Origin: Clostridium beijerinckii
Lineage (GTDB): Bacteria; Bacillota; Clostridia; Clostridiales; Clostridiaceae
Length of the DNA: 64,000 nt
NCBI RefSeq assembly: GCF_036699995.1
Contig: NZ_CP144906.1
Coordinates: 4,971,001 to 5,035,000 of the forward strand
Reading direction: 5' to 3'
Part shown: positions 19,356 to 28,982 of the stretch, in pieces
Layout of the letters: each line of letters begins with the position of its first letter
How positions within the stretch are numbered: position 1 is the first letter of the stretch
Position numbers and translations under genes: made by a program
Notes under the pieces: model-generated
Told to the model about the DNA's origin: nothing
What the model saw: the letters and a program-made list of their open reading frames with translations, nothing else
Databases searched by the model: none

Positions 19356-20360
19356 TTGCTAGTATTAGTTAAAAATGAAGTTAATAAAATATTATATAAG
19401 CGAAAACTCCTACTTATTAGTGCTATAATCCTAATTTTAGTTTCACTTTTTGCATACGGCCAAAATTATCAATATCAAAACACTTTGAATAAGTATTTAA
19501 AGACAACTACTCAAAGTGGCGCTATCCCTTGGCAGTCATTACAAAAGCAACAAATCCAGGACCTAAAAAATAGGCTTAATAGACCTGATACCCCTGACGA
19601 AAGTAAGCCCTCAATTAATATTCAAATTCAGCAAAACCAGTATTATTTAGATAACAACATAAATCCAATTACTCCAAGTGCTGCAAAATTTTCAGTTAAG
19701 CTAATGGAACAGTCCATATCTGTATTACTACCTTTACTAATAATTCTATTGGCTGGGGATAGCGTATGTGGAGAATTTTCTGCTAAAACTATAAAAGTAC
19801 TGCTAACAAGAGCTGTTCCTCGATGGAAGATATTACTTAGTAAATATATAGCACTTCTAATCATGTTTTCTATAGTAATTCTAGAGATGGCTCTATTTTC
19901 AATTTTAATTTCTGGTTTATTTTTTAATAACTGGGGATTTAATGAGCCTGTAGCTACAGGTTTTAGCTCTGCTTCTGGAACCTTAGATGTTTCCAATGTA
20001 ATCAAAGTAACCGAATTGCAATATTTAATTCTCGTATACTCTCTTGGATGGTTTGTATCAATTGTTATCGGTACAATTTCATTTATGATTTCAGTTTTAG
20101 TAAGAAATACAGCTACTTCCATAGGTATAATGATGGCTACATTAGTTGGGGGAGGCTTTCTTAGATTGTTTCTAAATGATTGGCCTTCAATAAAGTACTT
20201 TTTTGCCATCAATCTAAACTTACCTCAGTATCTTACAGGATCATATACTCCAATAAGTGGAATGTCATTAAGTTTTAGCACTTTAGTACTTCTAGCTTGG
20301 TCCATAGGTGCCTTCATTGTTAGTTTTGTTGTATTTTTAAAACAAGATGTATTAGTTTAA
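19356..20360 (+). CDS. ABC-2 type membrane permease
   Basis: The product has about six membrane segments with a large extracytoplasmic loop after the first, containing YQYQNTLNKYLK and many Gln residues. The second segment cluster follows AKFSVKLMEQSISVLLPLL and GDSVCGEFSAKTIK, typical of ABC-2 subunits. I place the start at the TTG at 19356, 7 nt after a perfect AAGGAGGTG, giving 334 residues; a TTG at 19332 has no site. The gene is coupled to the ATPase gene (13-bp gap) and forms an exporter with it. Confidence 0.82.
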   Translation: MLVLVKNEVNKILYKRKLLLISAIILILVSLFAYGQNYQYQNTLNKYLKTTTQSGAIPWQSLQKQQIQDLKNRLNRPDTPDESKPSINIQIQQNQYYLDNNINPITPSAAKFSVKLMEQSISVLLPLLIILLAGDSVCGEFSAKTIKVLLTRAVPRWKILLSKYIALLIMFSIVILEMALFSILISGLFFNNWGFNEPVATGFSSASGTLDVSNVIKVTELQYLILVYSLGWFVSIVIGTISFMISVLVRNTATSIGIMMATLVGGGFLRLFLNDWPSIKYFFAINLNLPQYLTGSYTPISGMSLSFSTLVLLAWSIGAFIVSFVVFLKQDVLV

Positions 20361-20376
20361 AAAGGAGGGATTTAAA

Positions 20377-21162
20377 ATGTTTAAAAATATAAAATGGAAA
20401 TTTATTTTATTGCTATCCATAGTTTCCACCATAACCTTAGTTACCGGATTTATATCAGCATTATCAATAAGTTATCGCCCTCCTAAAGAGATATCAGATA
20501 AGGAATCTGAACAACCTAAGAGTGAAGAATTAGATCAAAATTATTACAACATATTAGTTCTTGGTGACTCCCTTGCTAAAGGAACTGGAGATGAAAAAGG
20601 ACTTGGCTTTTCAGGCTATTTTTCAGAATACTGGAAAACTAAAGTTTCAAAGGAGATTAAAATAAATAATCTTGCCATAAACGGGGATGTATCTAATGGG
20701 CTTTTAAATGTAGTTCAAGAGTCACAAACATTAGCTGACATTAAAGGATCAAACATGATATTTATATCTATAGGTGGCAATGAAATAAGTAAGCTTAAAA
20801 ATACAGATATAAGCTCATCCACAACAAAGATAAAAGATATTCAAGATACTTATTTAGCTAATCTAAAATCTATTTTTAATATAATAAGGACCAATAATCC
20901 GTCATCTATGGTAGTTTTCATTGGCTTGTATAACCCATTCGGAAAAGATCTTACATCTGATAAGGTAAGCATATTAAATGAATGGAATTATCAAAGTCAA
21001 CAGCTTTTATCATTAGATTCAAATGCGCTTTTTATTCCAACATATGATCTTTTCAAATACAACTTACAAGATTATCTAGCTGCTGATAATTTTCATCCAA
21101 ATAGCACCGGTTATCAAGCTATTTCTGACAGAATAATTGAAGCTTTAAAAAATTATAAGTAA
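20377..21162 (+). CDS. Membrane-anchored SGNH/GDSL hydrolase
   Basis: One N-terminal membrane segment (about residues 8-28) anchors an extracytoplasmic SGNH hydrolase domain. The four blocks are visible: NILVLGDSLAKG (nucleophile Ser), NLAINGDVSNG, ISIGGNEIS and DNFHPNSTGY (catalytic His and Asp). Such enzymes are esterases or lipases acting on acyl or acetyl groups. It follows the ABC permease gene by 16 bp with AAGGAGGG, so the three genes make one operon. The natural substrate cannot be told. Confidence 0.85.
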   Translation: MFKNIKWKFILLLSIVSTITLVTGFISALSISYRPPKEISDKESEQPKSEELDQNYYNILVLGDSLAKGTGDEKGLGFSGYFSEYWKTKVSKEIKINNLAINGDVSNGLLNVVQESQTLADIKGSNMIFISIGGNEISKLKNTDISSSTTKIKDIQDTYLANLKSIFNIIRTNNPSSMVVFIGLYNPFGKDLTSDKVSILNEWNYQSQQLLSLDSNALFIPTYDLFKYNLQDYLAADNFHPNSTGYQAISDRIIEALKNYK

Positions 21163-21173
21163 TATATTAAATA

Positions 21174-21215
21174 AAGCTGCCTAGTCTGATAAGTATTTTC
21201 TGACTAGAGCAGCTT
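21174..21215. terminator. Bidirectional terminator between convergent operons
   Basis: AAGCTGC-CTAGTC pairs with GACTAG-A-GCAGCTT, giving a 13-bp stem with one bulge. It lies between the SGNH gene (plus) and the GH3 gene (minus). Confidence 0.8.
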
Positions 21216-21234
21216 CATAATATACTATAAAAAT

Positions 21235-23364
21235 TTATACTAGCTTGATATCAACTTCTAAAGGAGATATTCCAACAAGCTGAATACTTCTACTATCTGG
21301 TTGTGATATACCAGCAAATAATTTGAACCTTTTGCTATCTAATATCCTTTCTCCATCATCATTTACCACTTCAAATGATGATTTCTTGATTTTCATTTTT
21401 ACAATCTTGCTTTCTCCTATTTTCAACCCAACACGTTTAAATCCTGCTAGACTATGATTCCTAACAGCATGTTTAGATTCAAGATCTTTTATATAACATT
21501 GCACAACTTCTTCTATGTCAAAATTTCCTGTATTAGTTATCTTTACGCTTACCTCTACATCCTCAAAATCACTTTCTACATCTGGTACATGCAATTCTGA
21601 TAATTTTACAGTAGAATAAGTTAATCCATATCCAAATGGATATAAGCTTTCACAAGACATATAGCGATATGTCCTATCTTTCATTGAATAATCTATAAAT
21701 TCTGGTAAATCCTTAGTATTTCTATAAAATGTAATAGGTAACTTTCCACTTGGTGAACACTTTCCAAATATTAAGTCAGCTACAGCTCTGCCACCTCTAC
21801 TTCCAGGATACCAAGCATCTAATATAGCTGAACACTTATCCTCTGCATTATTAAATGTCAATGCACTTCCTGCGCCAATAACTAATATAACAGGTGTACC
21901 TGTTTCTATTATTTTCTCTAATAATTCCTGCTGCCTTCCTGGTAAATTTAAGCTTGCTTTATCACCAGCTCCTTCACTATTACCTGCATCTCCTTGCTCA
22001 CCTTCAATTGTAGAATCTAATCCGAGGCATAGAATTGCAACATCTGATCTTTCTGCTATTGATATTGCTTCTTTTAATCTATCATTAGGTTCTGCTAATT
22101 CTTCAACTCTGTCTCTAAATAAATGACAACCTTCAGAATAATATACTCTTACATCTTCTCCTACGGCTTCATGTATTCCCTCCAACACAGTTATATATCT
22201 AGATGCAGTTCCTGAATAATTGCCTTTAAGCATGATCTGATTATCAGCATTAGGGCCAATAACAGCAATTGATTTTAAGTTATTTTTATTTAATGGTAAT
22301 ATTCCATTATTCTTTAATAAAACCATTGAATTTCTAGCTGCTTTTAATGATAATTCATTATGTTCTTTACAATCATTTAACTCATATGGTATTTTGTTAT
22401 ATTCACACTCTTCATCAAACATTCCCAATCTTATTCTTGTTGCCATTAATCTTTCTGCTGCTGTTGTTATATCTTCTTCTGTTACTAATCCCTCTTTATA
22501 GGCAAGCAATAATTGAAGATACACATTACCACAATTTAAATCACATCCATTTTTCATAGCTAATGCTGCTGATTCTGTAGCAGTGCTTGTCACCCTATGA
22601 TGCAAATGAAAATCAGCAATTGCCCAACAATCGGATACTACATGACCTTTAAAGTTCCATTTTCCCCTTAATATATCTCTTAATAAAGTTTTACTTCCAC
22701 AACAAGGTTCACCATTTGTACGATTATACGCCCCCATTACGGCCTCTACATCACCTTCTTTGACACAAGCTTCAAAAGCAGGGAGGTAAGTCTCATATAA
22801 ATCCTTTTTACTTACAACTGCATCAAATTCATGCCTTAATCCTTCTGGTCCGCTATGAACAGCGAAATGTTTTGCACATGCTGCCACTTTTAAATATTTG
22901 CCTTCTCCTTGAAGTCCTTTTACAAAGGCCACGCCCAATCTAGATGTTAAATATGGATCTTCACCGTAGGTTTCATGACCACGACCCCATCTAGGATCTC
23001 TAAAAATATTAACATTTGGTGACCAAAAAGTTATTCCCTTATAGATGTCTCTATCATCTTTTTTGCTACTTTCATTATACTTTGCTCTGCCTTCTGTTGA
23101 GATAACTTTTGCAATGTCATTCAATAACTCATCATCAAACATAGCAGCTAATCCTATGGCTTGTGGAAATACTGTTGCTGTGCCTGCTCTCGCTACTCCA
23201 TGCAATCCCTCATTCCACCAATTATATCTAGGTATATTTAATCTTTTTACAGCTGATGATTTATAAGTTAATTGTTCTGCTTTTTCTTCTAGCGTCATTT
23301 TCCCTACTAATTCTTTTGCTCTTTCTAACGCATATTCATGAGTAATTCTTTTTTCCTCGACCAT
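21235..23364 (-). CDS. GH3 beta-glucosidase / beta-glycosidase
   Basis: The 709-residue product has the two-domain GH3 core followed by a fibronectin III-like domain at the C-terminus. VSDCWAI supplies the nucleophile Asp, and KHFAVHSGPEG and YGEDPYLTSRLG are family landmarks. There is no signal peptide, so it acts inside the cell on imported oligosaccharides. The ATG at 23364 is preferred, as AGGAG lies 9 nt upstream; the ATG at 23373 abuts it. It is the last gene of the seven-gene glycan operon, 57 bp after GH30. Glucosidase versus xylosidase or other specificity is not settled. Confidence 0.9.
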   Translation of the reverse strand: MVEEKRITHEYALERAKELVGKMTLEEKAEQLTYKSSAVKRLNIPRYNWWNEGLHGVARAGTATVFPQAIGLAAMFDDELLNDIAKVISTEGRAKYNESSKKDDRDIYKGITFWSPNVNIFRDPRWGRGHETYGEDPYLTSRLGVAFVKGLQGEGKYLKVAACAKHFAVHSGPEGLRHEFDAVVSKKDLYETYLPAFEACVKEGDVEAVMGAYNRTNGEPCCGSKTLLRDILRGKWNFKGHVVSDCWAIADFHLHHRVTSTATESAALAMKNGCDLNCGNVYLQLLLAYKEGLVTEEDITTAAERLMATRIRLGMFDEECEYNKIPYELNDCKEHNELSLKAARNSMVLLKNNGILPLNKNNLKSIAVIGPNADNQIMLKGNYSGTASRYITVLEGIHEAVGEDVRVYYSEGCHLFRDRVEELAEPNDRLKEAISIAERSDVAILCLGLDSTIEGEQGDAGNSEGAGDKASLNLPGRQQELLEKIIETGTPVILVIGAGSALTFNNAEDKCSAILDAWYPGSRGGRAVADLIFGKCSPSGKLPITFYRNTKDLPEFIDYSMKDRTYRYMSCESLYPFGYGLTYSTVKLSELHVPDVESDFEDVEVSVKITNTGNFDIEEVVQCYIKDLESKHAVRNHSLAGFKRVGLKIGESKIVKMKIKKSSFEVVNDDGERILDSKRFKLFAGISQPDSRSIQLVGISPLEVDIKLV

Positions 23365-23421
23365 ATTACACATCTCCTAAAATAATCATAATATTTATTC
23401 TAACTTTTTTTAATTATAAGA

Positions 23422-24747
23422 CTAAACAACTAATGTATTGAAAGAATGTGGCTGAATATTAAAGCTATAATCTTCACCATTAACACTAAATGTAACTTCT
23501 TGTAATTCATCAAATGGATTTAATAATTCTAATACAACACTTCCATCTGGATTTTCAAAAGCCAGAGCATTTCCTGCAAAGTCCCCTTTTAAGCCTTTCA
23601 TTGTTGCTCCTTGTTTTACATATTTCGAAAAATGTCTCATTAGATAATACTCTGGATTATATTTAACATCATTATCTTTTGTCACCGTAATAAGTGAATT
23701 TTGTTTCCATCCCCAAGTGCTTATTCCCTCTTCTTCAAGTACCATATTCCAATAGGTATAGGCGCTTACTCCATTTATAAAGTATGTCCACATTAAATTG
23801 AATACATATTCAGCATATTCCCAGCTATTTTTTCCTTCTCCACATTCATTTTCTGTCTGTATCAATTTCATTTCTGGATAAGCAATTTTTGTCTGTAGCA
23901 AAGCATGCTTTCCTCCCCACTGATATCCAACACCCTTTATATATCTTTTTGCGTCTTTATCACTTAGTACAGTGTTAGCAAAATTATTATATTGACCAAA
24001 TTGCCAATTTTCATCTCCATAATCATCATAAGGAGAATTCAATGTTCCAAGCCATATCTCAGTATCAAGCTTATTCTCTTCAAATAATGGCCCGATGTAT
24101 TCTTTTATAAAATCAAGTAATTGTTTTCCTGACCAAACACATGATGGAAACTTCTGATCTGCTATAGGTTCATTTTGTATGTGTACCTGATTAATCTTAA
24201 TACCCTCTTTTTGGTATTCTTCAATAAATTTTTTAAAGTAAAGAGCATATGCTTTTAGATTTTTCTCCTCCCATATTAATGTTCCGAAATTGTATACCTC
24301 CGGAAACTTCATCCAAGTGGGCGGGCTCCATGGAGAAGCAAATAAATTAAGCTCCCCACTATATTTTTCTGCTTCTTTAATATAAGAAATCAAGCATTCT
24401 TTGTCTCTTTCAATGCTAAAATTCTTCATTTCATAATCGCCCTTAGTTTCATTTAGACTATACCAGCTTTCTGAATAATCATTTGCTCCAATTGGCAATC
24501 TGCAATAAGTAAAATTACACTCCTCTGGATCAAATAGATTTCTAAGCACCTCTTCTTTCTTATCATTTGCAATCTTTTTTAATGCTATATATCCTAACTC
24601 ATTAAAACATCCACCAAATCCATCAATAGTTTGATAAGACTCTCCATTTAACTCCAATGTATGGTATGATTTATCTTTACTAATATTTATATTACTACTT
24701 ACTAAGCTATCAGTCCTTGTTGTTGAAATCAAAGTTGCTTTCCTCAT
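23422..24747 (-). CDS. GH30 family glycosidase (intracellular)
   Basis: The 441-residue product matches GH30: an N-terminal QTIDGFGGCFNELG, the acid/base Glu in HIQNEPIA, the nucleophile Glu in LIQTENECGEG, and a short C-terminal beta domain. GH30 enzymes include glucosylceramidases, beta-1,6-glucanases and xylan-active enzymes. The absence of a signal peptide implies cytoplasmic action on short imported substrates. The ATG has AAGGAGG 8 nt upstream, and that site lies inside the end of the upstream response-regulator gene, which it overlaps by 38 bp. Translation is therefore probably coupled. Confidence 0.9.
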   Translation of the reverse strand: MRKATLISTTRTDSLVSSNINISKDKSYHTLELNGESYQTIDGFGGCFNELGYIALKKIANDKKEEVLRNLFDPEECNFTYCRLPIGANDYSESWYSLNETKGDYEMKNFSIERDKECLISYIKEAEKYSGELNLFASPWSPPTWMKFPEVYNFGTLIWEEKNLKAYALYFKKFIEEYQKEGIKINQVHIQNEPIADQKFPSCVWSGKQLLDFIKEYIGPLFEENKLDTEIWLGTLNSPYDDYGDENWQFGQYNNFANTVLSDKDAKRYIKGVGYQWGGKHALLQTKIAYPEMKLIQTENECGEGKNSWEYAEYVFNLMWTYFINGVSAYTYWNMVLEEEGISTWGWKQNSLITVTKDNDVKYNPEYYLMRHFSKYVKQGATMKGLKGDFAGNALAFENPDGSVVLELLNPFDELQEVTFSVNGEDYSFNIQPHSFNTLVV

Positions 24748-26305
24748 TATACATTCCTCCTTTTTCTCTAAATTCAGTTGGTGACATTCCTGTCTGTTTT
24801 TTAAAAGCTAAAGAAAAATAATTTGTATCCTTATATCCCACTAAAGTTGCTATTTTACCTGTTTTCATACTAGTTGTTTCTAATAGTGATTTGGCCTTCT
24901 GTATTCGTTTACGTATAATGTAGTTATTACAGCCTTCTCCTGTACTATGTTTAAACAGCTTTGAAAAATAAGTTGGAGTTAAATAAAGCATTTCCGCTAT
25001 ACTATATACTGAAATGTCTTCATTTAAATGATCATTGATATATTGTTTTGCTTTTCTTATAATTTCATGGCTTTCTCCGATATCAGTCTGAAGTATTTGT
25101 ATTATGAAATCTCGTGTAATTCTCAACGCATCACTTCTACTACAATTTTTTAATGAAATTAATAAAGAATTTAATTTATTATCTGATATATCTCCTTTTT
25201 CCATGGCATAGGAAAAATATATTCCTCCTCCAATATCAAAACATGTTTTCTTAACTAATGATGTTGATAAATTATAAAACTCTATAGCCTCTGAATAAGC
25301 TTCATAAATACTCATTACTTTCTCAAGGTCATCTATATTATCTATCATATTCTTCTTAAATTCCTGAACTCTCTCGTTAAATAAAGTCAAACGCATTTCT
25401 CTAGGTTCTTTCGTTATTATTTTCCCATATGTGCTCTTATTATTTAATAAAACACATGCGTCGTTATATGAAATATTGATCTTATTAAATCCTCCTACAA
25501 CGCTTCCAAGAATCACTTTAGGATTAATATCATACTCATTTTTCAAGTACTCAATTAAATGTTGTACTCTTAATGTTACTTCTTCTAACTCTTCTCTTAT
25601 AAATATGGCAATTACTATATTTTTATTTTTGTCCTCAAATGTAATCCCTTGTTTCTTAGAATCAAATAATTCAATGCAAATATTTTTAATAGATAAATTT
25701 AATAATTCAAAATGTTGTTTCCAAGCTAAATTATCATCTATAATTGGACATACCAAAGCAATTTGAAGCATCTCTTCCTTATCATAAGAATACTCCCTTA
25801 ATACTTTTTTAAATTCACTTGTCTTCACTCGTTCATAAAGTAAATTTTGCATAATCTGTTCAAGCTTTAATTGTTCTGTTACACCTTGTATCCTGCTATT
25901 TATCTTTTGCTCATGGCTTAAAGTTTTCTCATGCTCTAAATCTTCTATTAATCTTCCGATAGCATTCTCAAGTTCTATCTCATCTACCGGCTTTAAGAGA
26001 TAATCCTCCACCTGCATCTTGCAGCATTTTTGAGCATATTCAAAATTATCATATCCTGTTAAAACAATAATTTTTAACCTAGGATTTAGATAATTCATCT
26101 TTTCTACTAAAGATAATCCATTCATCTCAGTCATACATATATCTGTAATCATGATATCAAATGCTTCTTCTTCCATGATTTTTAAAGCTTCAATTCCTGA
26201 GGATGCCATTTTAACAGTATCTATCTTGAGTTTCTCCCAAGGAATCACACTACATATTCCTTTTCTAATCATTTCCTCATCATCTACAACTATAGCTTTA
26301 TACAT
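24710..26305 (-). CDS. YesN-type response regulator with AraC DNA-binding domain
   Basis: A receiver domain (residues 1-120, phospho-acceptor Asp in MITDICMTEMNG, conserved Lys in LLKPVDE) is joined through a ~300-residue central region to a C-terminal AraC double helix-turn-helix (about 430-530, ending MSPTEFREKG). It pairs with the YesM-type kinase encoded just upstream, with which it shares a TAATG overlap. Such pairs sense sugars outside the cell and activate the neighbouring sugar ABC and glycosidase genes. The 531-residue length is normal for this family. Confidence 0.92.
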   Translation of the reverse strand: MYKAIVVDDEEMIRKGICSVIPWEKLKIDTVKMASSGIEALKIMEEEAFDIMITDICMTEMNGLSLVEKMNYLNPRLKIIVLTGYDNFEYAQKCCKMQVEDYLLKPVDEIELENAIGRLIEDLEHEKTLSHEQKINSRIQGVTEQLKLEQIMQNLLYERVKTSEFKKVLREYSYDKEEMLQIALVCPIIDDNLAWKQHFELLNLSIKNICIELFDSKKQGITFEDKNKNIVIAIFIREELEEVTLRVQHLIEYLKNEYDINPKVILGSVVGGFNKINISYNDACVLLNNKSTYGKIITKEPREMRLTLFNERVQEFKKNMIDNIDDLEKVMSIYEAYSEAIEFYNLSTSLVKKTCFDIGGGIYFSYAMEKGDISDNKLNSLLISLKNCSRSDALRITRDFIIQILQTDIGESHEIIRKAKQYINDHLNEDISVYSIAEMLYLTPTYFSKLFKHSTGEGCNNYIIRKRIQKAKSLLETTSMKTGKIATLVGYKDTNYFSLAFKKQTGMSPTEFREKGGMYNEESNFDFNNKD

Positions 26306-28074
26306 TAATTATTCTCTCCTTTAGGTAATATAATATCTACCGTAGTTCCACCATGTTCATTTTTCTTGTAGTATAATCCATACCCACTACCAAATAATAT
26401 TTCAATTCGCTTATGAACATTCCTTAAGCCATATCCAGTTTTTTCATCAAATACTGATATAGAGCTATTTATTTCATTAATTTGTTCTTGTCTCATTCCA
26501 ACTCCATTATCAGCAACTGATATAACTATCTTATTATTTATTTCTCTTGCGGTAACTAATATCTTACCTTTATACCCATCTTTGACCCTTATTCCATGAT
26601 AAATGGAATTTTCTATTAAAGGTTGAAGTGTAAGCTTGGGTATTAGTACATTTTTGAAATTCTCATCTACATTTATTTCACACTCAGCAATGCCACTATA
26701 TCTCATATTTTGTATGATCAAATAATTTTCTACATTTTCTAGTTCTTGCGAAATAGGAATAACATCTTTCCCTCTACTTAGACATAATCTATAATAATTA
26801 GCTAACGCTTTTACCATTTTTGATACATCTTTATTTCCATCCGATAAAGCCTGCCAATGTATACACTCTAGTGTATTATATAAAAAATGTGGTTTAATTT
26901 GAGATTGCAGTCTGTTTAATTCGATTTGCTTAATCTCAGATTGCTCCTTTTTTATCCTATACATAAGTATATTAATTTCTTCAATCATGATATTAAAGCC
27001 ACTTGCTAGTTGCCTAAAATCTTTGCCATCATAATCATGTTCCATTCTAACTTCGAGATTTCCCATCGAAACCTCTCTCATCTTTCTTACAATGTCATCC
27101 ATCGGCTTATATAAGTTATTGCTTAGTTTATAGCAAGCTATACTAATTAATACTCCGGCACCTATTACTAAAGCTATTATTAAAATTATTACTGCATTGG
27201 TATCCCTTAACATTGATCTTGTGGGTATCTCCCCTACCATATACCAATCCCAATTATCAAGCTTCTCATAAATAACCATCTTATCTTCAACTTTTTGTTG
27301 GCCACTTTTTCCTTGTAATACACTTTTATAAGGACTTTCTGTTCCAATCAGAGATTTATCCTCATTAGATATAATAACTCCATCTTTATCTGTTAAATAT
27401 GTTTGTACTTTTAACCCTTTATCCAAATTAGAGTAAAATTCTTTTATACTTTTTTCTCCAATTCCTATTACTAAAAATCCAGTATATTTATTAAAATTGT
27501 ATTTATCATTGATCGGTTGATATATATTTAGTACATACTGATCCGGATAAAATACTTTTTTCTTCATGCTTATCTTACAGTTACCAAACTTTGTGCCTAC
27601 AGCATCTTGATAGTCTTTTAAAGTTTGAGTCCTGAAATCGCTACTTGTCCAAGACTCTCCAACATATATTAACTCTGGGCCATCAAATTTCACCAATCCA
27701 ATATAATCTATATAACTGTTTGTATTTAAGAGATATCTTACTGACGAATATGCATCACTTGTATCTTTGTTATAATTCTTTGAAGTCAGCCTATTATTCA
27801 TTAAGAATTCTTTAACTCTACTGTCTCCTGTGATCATATTCGATGTCTCAATAATATTTTTTAGTGTTATATTTAAAATATCCGTTATTGTTTCAAACTG
27901 TCCTTGCACTAATCCACTGGATTTTTCAGTAATTTGCTTTCCTGCTAATTGATAAACAGCAAAAATTACAAAACTATTAGTAATTAAGACTGCCAATATA
28001 AAAAATGTAGTAATCTTCTGATTAAATTTCATTTTAGATAGCTTATTTATAACTTTTCTCAATTCCTTATACAT
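26305..28074 (-). CDS. YesM-type sensor histidine kinase
   Basis: Two membrane segments (about residues 20-42 and 292-315) flank an extracellular Cache-like sensor domain. They are followed by HAMP, a His_kinase domain with the phospho-acceptor His in QIKPHFLYNTLECIHWQ, and an ATPase domain with ENSIYHGI and VADNGVGM. The 589-residue protein is typical of kinases that act with YesN-type regulators. It lies between the ABC permease genes and its regulator gene in one operon, so it probably senses the transported glycan or its bound carrier. Confidence 0.92.
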   Translation of the reverse strand: MYKELRKVINKLSKMKFNQKITTFFILAVLITNSFVIFAVYQLAGKQITEKSSGLVQGQFETITDILNITLKNIIETSNMITGDSRVKEFLMNNRLTSKNYNKDTSDAYSSVRYLLNTNSYIDYIGLVKFDGPELIYVGESWTSSDFRTQTLKDYQDAVGTKFGNCKISMKKKVFYPDQYVLNIYQPINDKYNFNKYTGFLVIGIGEKSIKEFYSNLDKGLKVQTYLTDKDGVIISNEDKSLIGTESPYKSVLQGKSGQQKVEDKMVIYEKLDNWDWYMVGEIPTRSMLRDTNAVIILIIALVIGAGVLISIACYKLSNNLYKPMDDIVRKMREVSMGNLEVRMEHDYDGKDFRQLASGFNIMIEEINILMYRIKKEQSEIKQIELNRLQSQIKPHFLYNTLECIHWQALSDGNKDVSKMVKALANYYRLCLSRGKDVIPISQELENVENYLIIQNMRYSGIAECEINVDENFKNVLIPKLTLQPLIENSIYHGIRVKDGYKGKILVTAREINNKIVISVADNGVGMRQEQINEINSSISVFDEKTGYGLRNVHKRIEILFGSGYGLYYKKNEHGGTTVDIILPKGENN

Positions 28075-28134
28075 ACCTGTATCCCTTTTTGTAATTCTTA
28101 TATATAAGAGTTAATACCTACAATAAGTATATTA

Positions 28135-28977
28135 TTAACCTTTGACAGCTCCTGCCATCATACCCTTTATTAATTTATCTTGTCCAAAAATAAATGCTAT
28201 GATCATTGGTAACATAGAAATAGTTAATACCGACATAATCATTGGAACATTCATTGTATATTGACCTTGATACTCCCAAATAGCAAGCGGTAATGTTCTA
28301 TTAGGTAATGTTTGAGTTAAAACTAAGGCAAAACTGAATTCATTCCATATAGCAACACCATTATAAATTGCTAAAGTTGCTAGCCCTGGCTTCACTAATG
28401 GAAGCATAACATTTGAAAAAATTTTATATTTATTGCACCCATCTATCTCAGCTGCTTCTTCTAATTCCCTAGGAATTGCCTGCATAAATGTAACTAATAT
28501 AAATACTGAGATTGGTAAATTAAAAGCCACATATGGACCTATTAATGCCCAAGGACTATCATACAAACCCATCTTGGTAGTCATCAAAAATATTGGAAGT
28601 AATGTTACGTGAACTGGCACTGACATACATGCTACTATTATAGCATATATTGGCTTATTTAACTTAAACTTGAATCTCGATAATGGATAAGATGCACATG
28701 CACTTAAGAATAGTAAAATTGCTAACGACACTATAAGTACTAATATACTGTTTTTAAAGTAAACAAATATGTTTCCTTTAAATACGTCAATGAAATTCTT
28801 TAAATATAAACTTTTTGGTAAATCGAATACACTTCCCATAAGCATTTCAAATTGCTGTTTAAATCCTGCTAATAACATAAATATAAAAGGAACTATTGTA
28901 ATTAAAAGCCATGCTATTGCTAGTATTCCAACGATAGCTTTTATAGATAATTTTTTTATTAATGAATTCTGCTTCAT
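28135..28977 (-). CDS. Sugar ABC transporter permease, MalG type
   Basis: The product has six membrane segments and the EAA loop EEAAEIDGCNKYKIFSNVMLPLVKPG region (split here as EEAAEIDGC and NVMLPLVKPG) that docks the ATPase. I prefer the ATG at 28977 (280 residues), with AAGGAAG about 10 nt upstream, over an upstream TTG. No ATPase gene is in the operon, so a shared MsmK-type ATPase encoded elsewhere is needed, as is usual for CUT1 importers of firmicutes. It pairs with the MalF-type permease encoded 5 bp upstream. Confidence 0.9.
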   Translation of the reverse strand: MKQNSLIKKLSIKAIVGILAIAWLLITIVPFIFMLLAGFKQQFEMLMGSVFDLPKSLYLKNFIDVFKGNIFVYFKNSILVLIVSLAILLFLSACASYPLSRFKFKLNKPIYAIIVACMSVPVHVTLLPIFLMTTKMGLYDSPWALIGPYVAFNLPISVFILVTFMQAIPRELEEAAEIDGCNKYKIFSNVMLPLVKPGLATLAIYNGVAIWNEFSFALVLTQTLPNRTLPLAIWEYQGQYTMNVPMIMSVLTISMLPMIIAFIFGQDKLIKGMMAGAVKG

Positions 28978-28982
28978 AATAT

